Assembly (NCBI GenBank): GCA_034437895.1
Contig: DAOTTO010000160.1
Span: 1-32,223 of the forward strand
Length of the DNA: 32,223 bases
DNA from: JANRLJ01 sp034437895
GTDB taxonomy: Bacteria; Chloroflexota; Anaerolineae; Aggregatilineales; Phototrophicaceae
Direction: 5' to 3'
A program made the translations under genes and the position numbers. The notes beneath the pieces were generated by a model that was given only the letters and a program-made list of their open reading frames with translations, did not search any database and was not told the DNA's origin. Shown piece after piece: positions 15,669 through 24,887 of the stretch; the first letter of the stretch is position 1, and every line of letters begins with the position of its first letter.

Positions 15669-16760
15669 CTATCCAAAAACAATTCCCAAATCACGCGCCA
15701 CCTGCACAAGATCACCTTTTGGATGAACAAATTTCATTTTGATGGCCTCTTCCATCGCAACATGTACAATATGGTTGCCTTTTAAGGCCACCATTTCTCC
15801 CCATCGCGCCTCCGCAACAAGATTGACCGCTGCCGCGCCGAAAGCAGTCGCCAGCCAGCGGTCATGAGGCGTGGGTTGTCCGCCACGCTGTACATGCCCC
15901 AAAATGGTCACGCGCACTTCAGACATCATACGCTCAGTCAACATATTACCGACGGTAAACCCCATCCCCCCCAAACGGCTTTGGTCGAAGGTCTGGATAT
16001 AATACTGCTGCTGCCCTCCCAAGGGCGCTGCGCCCTCCGCCACTACAATTAAGCTGTAACGCCGCCCACTGGCCTGTAACGCCCTAATTTTGTTACAGAC
16101 AACTTCGATATCAAAGGGAATTTCTGGAATCAGAATCGCATCCGCCCCGCCTGCAATCCCCGCATACAGGCCGATCCAGCCTGCATTCCGCCCCATAACT
16201 TCTAAGATCATGGTTCGGTGATGGCTTTCGGCGGTAGTCTGCAACTTTTCTAGCGCTTCTGTCACGGTATTCACGGCTGTATCAAACCCAAACGTGACAT
16301 CGGTTCCGGCTAAGTCATTATCTATAGTTTTCGGGAGACCAATAATCCGCGCACCCATCAAAAAGAGTCGATGTGCGATTGCCATCGTACCATCACCGCC
16401 CGCGACGATGAGCGCGTCAATATTCAAACGCTCCAATGCTTCCAGCGCTTCATGCGAGACATCAATATATTCCGTCGTTCCATCTGGTTTTTCTACAGGA
16501 CGAGAAAACGGACTGCCCCGATTCGCCGCGCCTAAAATCGTCCCGCCCCGCGCCAATAAATCGTGAACATTCGCCGCATTCAGTTCTACAGTTGGCAGTC
16601 TAGCCAGCAGCCCATCAAACCCCTCACGAATGCCAACAACTTCCCATCCATAACGGCTGTCCGCAGTCAAGACCACCGCCCGAATCACCGCGTTTAAACC
16701 GGGTGCGTCGCCGCCGCCCGTTAAAATCCCTATCCGTTTTATCAGCTTGTCCTGCGCCAT
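15669..16760 (-). CDS. pfkA: 6-phosphofructokinase (PfkA family)
   Basis: 363 aa from the ATG at 16760. Phosphorylates fructose 6-phosphate to fructose 1,6-bisphosphate, the committed glycolytic step. Seen: the N-terminal GILTGGGDAPGLNAVIR, GGDGT at 121-125, PKTIDNDL at 143-150 with catalytic D147 and D149, and VMGRNAGWIGL. GGDGT carries the Gly (G124 here) associated with ATP use, while PKTIDND carries the Lys (K144) seen in PPi-using enzymes and in some ATP enzymes, so the phosphoryl donor is ambiguous. An upstream in-frame GTG/ATG extension to 16841 would overlap the lipoprotein gene by 65 bases and adds no family sequence; I prefer 16760, with AGAGGA 11-12 bases upstream. Cytoplasmic. Confidence 0.93.
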   Translation of the reverse strand: MAQDKLIKRIGILTGGGDAPGLNAVIRAVVLTADSRYGWEVVGIREGFDGLLARLPTVELNAANVHDLLARGGTILGAANRGSPFSRPVEKPDGTTEYIDVSHEALEALERLNIDALIVAGGDGTMAIAHRLFLMGARIIGLPKTIDNDLAGTDVTFGFDTAVNTVTEALEKLQTTAESHHRTMILEVMGRNAGWIGLYAGIAGGADAILIPEIPFDIEVVCNKIRALQASGRRYSLIVVAEGAAPLGGQQQYYIQTFDQSRLGGMGFTVGNMLTERMMSEVRVTILGHVQRGGQPTPHDRWLATAFGAAAVNLVAEARWGEMVALKGNHIVHVAMEEAIKMKFVHPKGDLVQVARDLGIVFG

Positions 16761-16776
16761 AAATGCTTTACGTCCT

Positions 16777-17706
16777 CTAATTCCCAGAGCCAATGACTTG
16801 GGTATAGCGCTGCCAACTGACACGATTGAAAAACGCCGCATAAACGCCGCCTGATGGATCCGTCACAAAAAAGGTGCCGTCCTGAGCAGTTTGTGCCTGC
16901 ACACTGTAGCCTTGTTCAAATTGAAGGGTGGCCCAACCAACACGGTTACGCACTTCGGCATTCGTCCGCCACAACAAGCCAAAGCCACGTCGGGGCTGCC
17001 ATGTGTTGGGCAAAGGCGCGTTTGCATAGGCGGGATCGTCCTCAACCATACCTTGGTCAAACGGATCGCGGAAGGCTTGCCATAAAGGGAAAACGCCATC
17101 GTTATAAAAGATATAAATCGCATCTTCCTGCCCCACCCAGATCATCGTGGCATTTTGAAAAGTCTGATAAACACCAGCGCTAGTGGATTCAGCACGAATC
17201 GGGCAGGCCGTCGGTGATGGATTAATAGAGAAAAACCAAGCTGTATCACATACTATGGCTTGGGGCTGCGCCACAACCGCCGGAACTGCGATGACTGTTA
17301 CTGCTGCCGTCGGAAACTGCTGCATTGTAGCCGTTGCCGTCACTACCGTAATCGTCGGGGTGATTGTGATTGTTGGAGTCAATGTCTCAGTGATGGTAGG
17401 CGTGAGCGTTTGCGTGAGTGTTTTGCTCGGCGGGAGGGTGGGTGTCACCAAGACAAAATCCGCCGCAACGGTAGCGACTTGTAGGGGCGAGTTAATCTCA
17501 GAGGTCGGCTGTGGAACCTGAAGCGATTCCGATGTGACGTTAGAAGTCCCATCAACAGCAATAGCTACCACCGTCGGCTCACTAACAGGCGTTGATCCTA
17601 CTTGTGCGATTTGTATCGTGCTAATGGGCGTGGGTACATTAACGGGCGCACAAGCCCCCAATATCCCTATGGCGATGATGAATACTCCGATGGATCTTCT
17701 GCCCAT
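16777..17706 (-). CDS. Thr/Pro-rich lipoprotein with unknown C-terminal domain
   Basis: 309 aa. N-terminal signal with basic GRR, a hydrophobic core and lipobox LGAC ending at C19. Residues about 20-150 form a Thr/Pro/Val-rich stalk with TLTPTITETLTPTIT-like repeats. The remaining 150 residues are a globular extracellular domain with many aromatics: CDTAWFFSINPSPTACP, IYIFYNDGVFPLWQAF, RRGFGLLWRTNAEVRNRVGW, and YAAFFNRVSWQRY at the end. Two Cys near 150-170 may form a disulphide. I do not recognise the domain. Such stalked lipoproteins are common in Chloroflexota. It is 16 bases upstream of pfkA, and probably co-transcribed with it. Confidence 0.7.
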   Translation of the reverse strand: MGRRSIGVFIIAIGILGACAPVNVPTPISTIQIAQVGSTPVSEPTVVAIAVDGTSNVTSESLQVPQPTSEINSPLQVATVAADFVLVTPTLPPSKTLTQTLTPTITETLTPTITITPTITVVTATATMQQFPTAAVTVIAVPAVVAQPQAIVCDTAWFFSINPSPTACPIRAESTSAGVYQTFQNATMIWVGQEDAIYIFYNDGVFPLWQAFRDPFDQGMVEDDPAYANAPLPNTWQPRRGFGLLWRTNAEVRNRVGWATLQFEQGYSVQAQTAQDGTFFVTDPSGGVYAAFFNRVSWQRYTQVIGSGN

Positions 17707-17743
17707 TATTACATCCTTATACTCTGATTAGCAGCATTTTTCG

Positions 17744-17771
17744 ATTGTAGCCTTAATTGATTACAGCGCAA
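17744..17771 (-). promoter_or_regulatory. Promoter of the lipoprotein-pfkA pair
   Basis: Reading leftward: TTGCGC (-35, 17771-17766), 16-bp spacer, TACAAT (-10, 17749-17744). The -10 matches five of six and the -35 four of six. It is about 38 bases before the lipoprotein ATG. An AT-rich inverted repeat (AATATAT at 17795-17801, ATATATT at 17809-17815) lies just upstream and may be an operator or chance. Confidence 0.5.
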
Positions 17772-17911
17772 TCCACAAGCCATTTCCATAAATGAATATA
17801 TCGACTCAATATATTGTGTATTTTGTCCAATTAGGCGACAATTATTGGTAAGGAGTCTGGCTGTATAAAATAAGTGGGTAAATTAGCCGTAGATTTTTTG
17901 GAGGAAACAAC

Positions 17912-18247
17912 GTGGCATCAAAAAGAAAATCAGATGCAGAAGCACGCACTGAACGATTTACTTGGTTTTTGTTGGTGCTGATTTTTGCTGTGCTGTATAT
18001 CATACCAGAACAAAATGTGCCTAAATGGGTTGTTCCTACCAGCGGCGCAATAATTTTACTCGGCTCTGGCGTTTATCAATACAGCCGCAAATGGCGCGTT
18101 AGCCCGGTTACATGGATTGCCGGAACGCTCATGCTTATTCTTGCGCTTATCAATATTCAAGTCAATCGGGATCAAGATTTTCTCGGTCTTGCCTTGCTCA
18201 CCTTCGCCGCCGTAATTGGCGCAGGGGTCATTACCGGAGAAACTTGA
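17912..18247 (+). CDS. Small integral membrane protein of unknown function
   Basis: 111 aa from a GTG start, with GGAGG eight bases upstream. A charged N-terminus (ASKRKSDAEARTER) is followed by three hydrophobic segments: about 17-33 (WFLLVLIFAVLYII), about 42-52 (GAIILLGSGVY) to the KWRVSP turn, and about 66-78 (TWIAGTLMLILALI), and a further hydrophobic end (LGLALLTFAAVIGAGVI). Three or four helices would fit. No known family recognised. It stands alone between the divergent lipoprotein gene and pucR. Confidence 0.6.
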   Translation: MASKRKSDAEARTERFTWFLLVLIFAVLYIIPEQNVPKWVVPTSGAIILLGSGVYQYSRKWRVSPVTWIAGTLMLILALINIQVNRDQDFLGLALLTFAAVIGAGVITGET

Positions 18248-18313
18248 TATCAGTAGGTTTACTTCATGCCCCTTTTTATTTTACCTTTATAGAGTGATTC
18301 ATGTGTGGAATTT

Positions 18314-19963
18314 ATGAGTGACGTATCAGAACGCATTACAGTTGAAGATGTACGCAAATTAGCGCTTCCACTCGGTACGCGTGTCGTCGCCGGGGATGGT
18401 TTATTAAACCGCCCCGTTACTTGGACGACGGTGGTGTATCCAGAAGACAACACAGCCTCTAAAACCCTCCAACAAGGTGAAATTGTCTTGATGGCCGCCC
18501 ACGAGGGCAATGGCGCACGGAAAATTACTGATGTTGATGTCGTAAGGTGGGCGGCAGATAAACAAGCGGCAGCAGTCGTCTTAGGCGATACCGCCTCCCC
18601 CTCTGCTATTGCCGAGGCCAAAGCGTATGGCATCCCTGTGCTGACCCTACCTCCCAGCAGCCGTATTCGTCTGGTAGAGAAAGCCATCGTCAGCTTACTC
18701 ATTGACCGAAAGGTGCAAGTAGAGCGCCGAGGCACACAAATCTATCGCCAGTTGATACAAATTTCGTCGCGCAATGAAGGCATGGCGGAACTGATTAACA
18801 CGATGGCGCGGTTGACCAATAAAGCCGTCGTCATCCAAGATAAACGGTTGCGAATTCTGGAACACACCGAACAACCCCAATTGGTGAACATGTGGGAGGA
18901 TATTGAGGTGTTCTTGAAGAAAGGCGATAACCTGCCTGTCGAAATTCAAGATCGGTATCGCGTGACCGAGCTTGATAACACCGTATTGATGCAATCGCTC
19001 CCGACACCGGGAATCGCCCGTCTCGTCGCCCCTGTGGTGACCAACGAAATTGGGCGCGGTTATCTTTCCATCATCGGACGCGATACCGATTTGGATGATA
19101 TTGATCTGTTGGTGGCTGAACATGGTGCCGCTGCTTGCGCCCTGGAAATGGCAAAAGCCAAAGCGATCAGCGATACAGAAAAACGCTTACGCGGGACTTT
19201 CCTTGATCGCTTATTGATTGGCGATGTCAGCCAGCAGGAAGCCGTCCGGCAAGGGGAGCGCTTTGAACATGATATGACGGAGATGCACTTAGCCGTCGTC
19301 ATCTCTTGGCAGCCTGACGAGAAAAACCCTTCCAACCGCCGTTTAGAAACGCTCGTCAACACCGTCATCAACAACCATCGCGCCAAAGCGCTCGTTTGGC
19401 AGCGCGAACGCGAGGGCGAAGTCTTGGTTTTCCACGCCACCGATGCCGAAAACCCAATTGATAACAGTATGAAACTAGCCCATGCCTTCAGCACCGAAAT
19501 TCAGCGACAGTATCCGCACAACCGTGTCGCCGTCGGTTTAGGCCAACCCGCCCGCGACATCGCCGCATGGCGCTCCAGCTACCGTGATGCTGTGCAAGCG
19601 CTTGAACTAGCCGTGCGCCTCCAAACCGATATTCCGCTCTATATCGGAGACTTGGGCGTTTATCAACTCATCTTAAGCCTTTCTGACCGCGACAAGTTGA
19701 TGTCGTTTACGAATAAAACCCTCGGTACACTGTTGGAATACGATCATCGCAATCATGCGGACTTAATTAAGACGCTCGAAGCGTTTTTTGCTTGTCATGG
19801 CAATCTAAGCCAGACCGCCGAAATGCTCATCGTCCATCGCAACACTTTGCTGTACCGCATGAACCGTATTAACGAAATCGCCCAAATTGATCTCAACCGT
19901 CCAGAAACACGCCTTGCTTTACACCTCGCGCTGACTATCCGCCGTTTACTTGCCCTTAATTAA
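18314..19963 (+). CDS. PucR-family transcriptional regulator (first copy)
   Basis: About 549 aa. Domains in order: an N-terminal PucR domain (about 5-135, VEDVRKLALPLGTRVVAG and QQGEIVLMAAHEG), a GAF-like central part, a GGDEF-like degenerate region with VAVGLGQPARDIAAWRSSYRDA, and the C-terminal HTH_30 (about 470-545) with FFACHGNLSQTAEMLIVHRNTLLYRMNRI. Family members respond to purine degradation products, amino acids or polyamines and control nitrogen-scavenging genes. The start is uncertain: ATG at 18314 or an in-frame GTG at 18305; ribosome binding is weak for both. It points toward gltB, 216 bases away, which is the likely target. Confidence 0.9.
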   Translation: MSDVSERITVEDVRKLALPLGTRVVAGDGLLNRPVTWTTVVYPEDNTASKTLQQGEIVLMAAHEGNGARKITDVDVVRWAADKQAAAVVLGDTASPSAIAEAKAYGIPVLTLPPSSRIRLVEKAIVSLLIDRKVQVERRGTQIYRQLIQISSRNEGMAELINTMARLTNKAVVIQDKRLRILEHTEQPQLVNMWEDIEVFLKKGDNLPVEIQDRYRVTELDNTVLMQSLPTPGIARLVAPVVTNEIGRGYLSIIGRDTDLDDIDLLVAEHGAAACALEMAKAKAISDTEKRLRGTFLDRLLIGDVSQQEAVRQGERFEHDMTEMHLAVVISWQPDEKNPSNRRLETLVNTVINNHRAKALVWQREREGEVLVFHATDAENPIDNSMKLAHAFSTEIQRQYPHNRVAVGLGQPARDIAAWRSSYRDAVQALELAVRLQTDIPLYIGDLGVYQLILSLSDRDKLMSFTNKTLGTLLEYDHRNHADLIKTLEAFFACHGNLSQTAEMLIVHRNTLLYRMNRINEIAQIDLNRPETRLALHLALTIRRLLALN

Positions 19964-19968
19964 GGTTT

Positions 19969-20033
19969 TGTACGGACACTTGTGCAATTTACCACATACC
20001 AATGTGGGTAATCTCTAGCAGGTTGTCCGTACA
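19969..20033. promoter_or_regulatory. Paired TGTACGGACA inverted repeat with nested hairpin upstream of gltB
   Basis: TGTACGGACA (19969-19978) and its perfect reverse complement TGTCCGTACA (20024-20033) are 55 bp apart centre to centre. Each copy is itself near-palindromic (TGT-N-CG-N-ACA), so they may be two operators for a dimer. As RNA the arms would close a stem of at least 10 bp, enclosing a second hairpin CCACAT/ATGTGG (19992-19997 and 20002-20007, ACCA loop). Either an operator pair for a PucR regulator or a structured leader of gltB; the data do not decide. Confidence 0.5.
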
Positions 20034-20179
20034 GAATTGCCCCACTTTTTGTTAAATTAAGTCAAAGAAATAGGGTTTGCTTTTGTCAGTAGTTCATAAA
20101 GCACCCTTTGGATGCACCGTATTTCATTCACCAACTAGCTATTAATTTCTTGACTTATAGTCTTCAAGGAGATTCACCC

Positions 20180-23100
20180 TTGCAGAAAGATAACAACCCC
20201 GATCAGCATTCCGCTGATGAACTGCATCTCATCGACACGCAGGAGCGCGATGCTTGCGCCCTGATCTGCGCCGTCCGCAAAGGTGGACAAGCCACACATG
20301 GCAACGTTAAAAGAACAATCGAAGGCCTCGCCCGTATGGGGCATCGTACTGGCTATATCGACGGCGAAGGCGATGGGGTCGGCATCCTAACGGACATTCC
20401 GCGACAACTTTGGTCAAAATGGCTTTCCCGTGCTGGCTTACGTTCTAGCCTAGCCACTGATCGTAACTTTTGGGTCGCGCATGTCATGATCCCCGCCGCT
20501 GATCGCGCCCGTTCTTCAACTTTAGTCGATCAAATCTGCCGCGAAATTACTCAAGCGGGTCTGCATGTCCTCATTGACCAAGCAGGCAAAGTCAATCGCT
20601 CCGTATTAGGCCCAAATGCCGAGAAAAACGAACCTGTTTTCTGGCAAATTGCTGGCCTCAATGGGCAAGTCGCCACCGCGCAATTAGACCGCACCTTGTT
20701 CGATTTACAAGTGCGTCTGGAAGACACACTCGGCGTTCATTTTCCGTCATTCTCGGCGCGGAGTGTCGTCTATAAAGTGCAGGGGACTGTCGAAATTCTC
20801 CGTCGTTATTATCCTGAACTGCGCGACCCAGATTACGCCTCTTCTGTTACATTGGGTCATGCACGTTACTCGACAAACACCAATCCCATTTTTGAACGCG
20901 CCCAGCCCTTCGGCGTTCTCGGTCATAATGGGGAATTTAATACGATCAGCCGTTTTAAACTCGAAGCGGAGATGCTTAACATCCCGCTTGACCCGAACAA
21001 TTCCGACTCGCAAGATGTCGATCGTGCGCTGCAAGCGTTGTGTATGCGTTATGGCCTTGATCTGGTCGAAGCAATGGAATACATCTTCCCGCCCCACAAT
21101 CATGATTTAATGAACAATGTTCCCGAAGTGCATCAGATGTACCGCGAGATGCGGCGGGCATTTGGCCCGTTTGCCCAAGGCCCCGCCGCAGTCGCAGCAC
21201 GCCTTGGCGATATGGTCGTTTTTAGTGTGGATGCGCTCGGTTTGCGTCCGTTGTGGTTTGGCGAAACCGAAAAAGAATATTTCGCCACCTCGGAACGTGG
21301 CGTTTATCCGTTGGATACGATGTCATCCAGTCCAAAACCAATGGCACCGGGCGAAAAGATTGCGCTTCGGATTCGCACCGGACATTCAATCGAAGTGATG
21401 GATTATCCAGCCATTCAACGCTATGTTTACAGCCGTTACCGTGAACGTGCGCCCTATCGTGCCAACATGCAAGGTGGCTGGATGCGAAACGAATTCGCCC
21501 CTCCTCCTGCTCCGGCGATACGCCCATCAGATTTCACGAATGGCGGCCTAAGTTATTCCGCCGTTAGTAACGCCCCCATTGCCATCGCAGAGCGCGAATT
21601 AGAAGCTATTCCAGTTAAAATTGCGGCTTCGCTGCCCTGGCATGAACGCGAGACAAAGATCAATACTAAATCGATGGCGGCGCTCGGATGGGAGCGCTTT
21701 CATACTGAATTGATTGATACGATGGCGGAAACGAAGAAGGAACTCGTCGGCTCACTCGGATGGGATGGACCGTTAGCCGCCTTAAGTAAGACGCGTGTGA
21801 ATCTGGCGGATTACTTTAAAGAAGTGGTCGCCGTCGTCACGAATCCCGCGATTGATTTGGAGCGTGAACGCGCCCAATTTTCCACCCGCGTTGTCTTGGG
21901 TGTGCGCCCCCATATTGGGCAAGCAGCAGACCCCGATGCGCTTTTGGTCGAGTTGGAAATTCCGCTGCTGGTCGGTGGTCATCTCGATCTCGGTGGTGAA
22001 GAGGAAATGCGAGTTGTCGCAGGCAAATTTGGCACAATGACGCTGGAAGACCTCATCGAAGTTTTTGGCGAAAGTGCCGTTGTGCTGTCAATGAGCGCCG
22101 CACTGGACGAAACCATCGAAAATGCGATTGAACGCTTACAAATTGCTGCTGTGAATGCCGTCAGCAGCGGCGCACGTTTGATTGTTTTAGACGACACCGA
22201 AGTTTATGACGGTCAGCGCCTCTGGATTGACCCTAATCTAACGACTGCCGCGATTGATCGCGCCCTACGTCAAGCCGACGATTCGGAATTCAGCTTGCGG
22301 CGGTTAGCGGGGATTGTCGTCCGTTCAGGTGCGCTGCGCGATCTGCATGATTTAGCCTTGTGTATCAGCATGGGCGCGAATGCTGTCCTACCTTATTCGC
22401 TCTATGCCGTTGGATTAGGAATTGCCCCTCGCGCCTCAAAAGAAATCCTCGACTCCGAGCAGATTATCGCTCGCATGAGCAATACCGTTTCGGCAATGAT
22501 GACGGGCATTCAAAAAATCACATCGACCATCGGCTGCCACGAACTGCGCGGCTATGGTCACAGCTTTGGCGGCGTTGGATTAGCGAAAAGTGTCTCTGCC
22601 ATCTTCGGAATGCCCAATTACTTCGGCTCTGAAGCACGCGGCCTCACATGGACTGACCTTAAAGCGGAGGCGGAAGAACGCGCCGCTGAATTACGGGGCG
22701 AGAAGAAAAATAAGCTGGATAATCCTGATCGCTTCTATCCCAAGATGTGGAAAAAAGCGGAAGCCGTCGCGCATGGGGAGATGACCCTAGAAGCCTATAC
22801 CGACATGCTGCTAAATCTGGAAGAAACACAGCCCGTCTCCATCCGTCATATCCTCGGCCTTAAATCCGGCAAGGAAGAGGTTGACCCGACATCAGTGGAC
22901 ATCAGCATGGGCGAACATGCCATGCCCGTCCTCATCAGCGCCATGTCATTTGGCTCACAAGGCGAATTAGCCTACCGCGCTTATGCAGAAGCGGCATATC
23001 GTCTGAACATTATCTGCGTCAACGGTGAAGGCGGTGAACTTTCCGACGTGATGGGAAAATATCCACGCCATCGTGGTCAGCAGGTGGCCTCAGCCCGATT

Positions 23101-24871
23101 TGGCGTGAACATCGAATTTTTGAACTCGTGTTACCTGATCGAAATTAAAATCGGTCAGGGTGCGAAACCAGGCGAAGGCGGTCAGCTTCCCGGTTATAAA
23201 GTGACCGAACAAGTCGCGGCGGCACGTAAAACCGTCCCCGGCGTTGGTCTGATCTCGCCGAGCAACAATCACGATTTATATTCGATTGAAGACCTCGCCC
23301 AATTGATTGATGAACTCAAAACCGCTAACCCGAAAGCCCAGGTTTCGGTCAAAATTCCGGTGGTGCCGGGCGTGGGCATTATCGCCGTCGGTGTCGCCAA
23401 AGCAGGTGCGGACATCATCAACATTACGGGATATGAAGGCGGCACAGGCGCTGCCCGCGCACACGCCCTGCGGCATGTCGGCTTGCCGTGCGAAATTGGC
23501 TTGTGGCTGGCGCATCGTGCCTTGATCGAGAGCGGCCTGCGCGATGAAGTGGAATTATGGTGCGATGGCGGCATGAAAAGCGGGCGTGATGTCGTCAAGA
23601 TGATGTGCTTAGGTGCTGATCGTGTCGGCTTTGGCACGATGGCGATGGTCGCCGTCGGCTGCACGATTTGTCGCGGCTGTCATGAAGGGACTTGTCACGT
23701 CGGCATTACCACCCACATCAAGACGAAAGAAGAAGCCACGCTCAAAGGGCTAAAATCCTTCGAGCCGCGTGATTATGAAGCCTCCGTCGAGGGCATTTGC
23801 CGTGTCTTTAATATGCTAGCGGAAGACATCCGTAAATGGACGGCAAAACTCGGCTTTACCAAGACGATGGATTTAGTCGGACGCGCTGATCTGCTCGAAC
23901 AGATTGATCTACATGATCGCATCGACTTAACCCCCCTGCTTCGTCGAGCGCCTACCATCACGCGCAAACAAACCCAACCCGGAGGCCGCCGCCTCACCCG
24001 TCCGCGCAATACCCTGAGCAAGCAAATCACCGCCATCGTCGGGGAATATATTGAACGCGGCGACAAAGAAATGACCTACGACGATGAACAGGTCATGGCG
24101 ATGGATCGTGCATTAGGGACGCACCTCTCCGGCGCACTCAAACGCGGTGAAATTGTAAACTCAGGTGAAATCGAGGCGATTCATCTGAGCTTTAGCAACT
24201 CCGCTATTCCCGGAAATGGCTTGGCGGCCTTCTTGGATGAGCCGATTCATGTCTTGGTCGAAGGCGGCGCACAAGATGGTGTCGCCAAGTGCGCGAAGGG
24301 TGGCACAGTTTCGGTGCTTAAGGGGCTGAATCACAACGGGCAGCGGCTTGATGGGTCGGTGGGCAAGAGCTTTGCCTACGGAGCGCAAGGCGGCTTTTTC
24401 ATCGTACAGGGTGATGCCGATACCCGCGCTTGTATCCGCTTAAGCGGTGCAGATGTTGTTTTCGGTGGCGAAATTGAAGAGCCGCTACGCGATGATGATG
24501 GCTGTCTCGGCACACGCGCCAACCTAAAAGGTTATGCTTTTGAATACATGACTTCCGGGCGGGCGTTGGTCTTGGGTGATCCTGGCCCTTGGATGTGTGC
24601 GGGGATGACGGGCGGCGTGATTTATCAGCGGGTGCAGCCAGAAATGGGCTTGACGTTAGACGCACTGCGCCGCCGAATCGCTCACGGCGCTGTCATCGAT
24701 ATTTTCCCGCTGGATGAAAAAGGCATGGAAGATGTTCACGAAATGCTGAGTAAATACATCCAGACGCTCGAAGTCAATAATCAAGCAGAAGCTACCGAGC
24801 ATCTCTACAGTTTGCTGCGCCGTCCGCAGGATTATTTCGTCAAGATCGCCGCCCCAGTCCGCGCCAACTAA
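20180..24871 (+). CDS. gltB: Glutamate synthase, large (alpha) subunit
   Basis: 1563 aa from a TTG at 20180 with AAGGAG seven to nine bases upstream; an in-frame extension upstream has no ribosome site. Glutamate synthase converts glutamine and 2-oxoglutarate to two glutamates. Domains: class II amidotransferase (about 26-430) beginning at C26 after a 25-residue propeptide, with HARYSTNTNP and GHNGEFNTI; central domain (about 480-800); FMN/synthase domain (about 880-1230) with AMSFGSQGE and TGYEGGTGAARA; iron-sulphur loop C1161-C1164-C1167-C1172; and the GXGXG beta-helix (about 1300-1520). The nucleophile is followed by ALI rather than the usual GVG/GIG, and the Fe-S loop has a fourth Cys. 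No gltD is next to it, so electrons may come from ferredoxin or from a subunit coded elsewhere. Confidence 0.93.
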   Translation: MQKDNNPDQHSADELHLIDTQERDACALICAVRKGGQATHGNVKRTIEGLARMGHRTGYIDGEGDGVGILTDIPRQLWSKWLSRAGLRSSLATDRNFWVAHVMIPAADRARSSTLVDQICREITQAGLHVLIDQAGKVNRSVLGPNAEKNEPVFWQIAGLNGQVATAQLDRTLFDLQVRLEDTLGVHFPSFSARSVVYKVQGTVEILRRYYPELRDPDYASSVTLGHARYSTNTNPIFERAQPFGVLGHNGEFNTISRFKLEAEMLNIPLDPNNSDSQDVDRALQALCMRYGLDLVEAMEYIFPPHNHDLMNNVPEVHQMYREMRRAFGPFAQGPAAVAARLGDMVVFSVDALGLRPLWFGETEKEYFATSERGVYPLDTMSSSPKPMAPGEKIALRIRTGHSIEVMDYPAIQRYVYSRYRERAPYRANMQGGWMRNEFAPPPAPAIRPSDFTNGGLSYSAVSNAPIAIAERELEAIPVKIAASLPWHERETKINTKSMAALGWERFHTELIDTMAETKKELVGSLGWDGPLAALSKTRVNLADYFKEVVAVVTNPAIDLERERAQFSTRVVLGVRPHIGQAADPDALLVELEIPLLVGGHLDLGGEEEMRVVAGKFGTMTLEDLIEVFGESAVVLSMSAALDETIENAIERLQIAAVNAVSSGARLIVLDDTEVYDGQRLWIDPNLTTAAIDRALRQADDSEFSLRRLAGIVVRSGALRDLHDLALCISMGANAVLPYSLYAVGLGIAPRASKEILDSEQIIARMSNTVSAMMTGIQKITSTIGCHELRGYGHSFGGVGLAKSVSAIFGMPNYFGSEARGLTWTDLKAEAEERAAELRGEKKNKLDNPDRFYPKMWKKAEAVAHGEMTLEAYTDMLLNLEETQPVSIRHILGLKSGKEEVDPTSVDISMGEHAMPVLISAMSFGSQGELAYRAYAEAAYRLNIICVNGEGGELSDVMGKYPRHRGQQVASARFGVNIEFLNSCYLIEIKIGQGAKPGEGGQLPGYKVTEQVAAARKTVPGVGLISPSNNHDLYSIEDLAQLIDELKTANPKAQVSVKIPVVPGVGIIAVGVAKAGADIINITGYEGGTGAARAHALRHVGLPCEIGLWLAHRALIESGLRDEVELWCDGGMKSGRDVVKMMCLGADRVGFGTMAMVAVGCTICRGCHEGTCHVGITTHIKTKEEATLKGLKSFEPRDYEASVEGICRVFNMLAEDIRKWTAKLGFTKTMDLVGRADLLEQIDLHDRIDLTPLLRRAPTITRKQTQPGGRRLTRPRNTLSKQITAIVGEYIERGDKEMTYDDEQVMAMDRALGTHLSGALKRGEIVNSGEIEAIHLSFSNSAIPGNGLAAFLDEPIHVLVEGGAQDGVAKCAKGGTVSVLKGLNHNGQRLDGSVGKSFAYGAQGGFFIVQGDADTRACIRLSGADVVFGGEIEEPLRDDDGCLGTRANLKGYAFEYMTSGRALVLGDPGPWMCAGMTGGVIYQRVQPEMGLTLDALRRRIAHGAVIDIFPLDEKGMEDVHEMLSKYIQTLEVNNQAEATEHLYSLLRRPQDYFVKIAAPVRAN

Positions 24872-24887
24872 ACGCATGATTTAATAA

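Noticed and set aside
16761..16841. 27-residue N-terminal extension of PfkA
   Set aside because: It overlaps the lipoprotein gene and has no family similarity; the ATG at 16760 gives the standard N-terminus.
17183..17521. 112-aa plus-strand frame with Val/Gly repeats
   Set aside because: It is the antisense shadow of the Thr/Pro-rich stalk of the lipoprotein; low-complexity codons keep the frame open.
17795..17815. AATATAT/ATATATT inverted repeat
   Set aside because: Wholly A/T arms of seven bases in an AT-rich gap are expected by chance; mentioned only in the promoter entry.
20108..20179. 24-residue N-terminal extension of GltB
   Set aside because: The TTG at 20180 has AAGGAG directly upstream, while the extension has no ribosome site and hydrophobic residues unlike the family propeptide.
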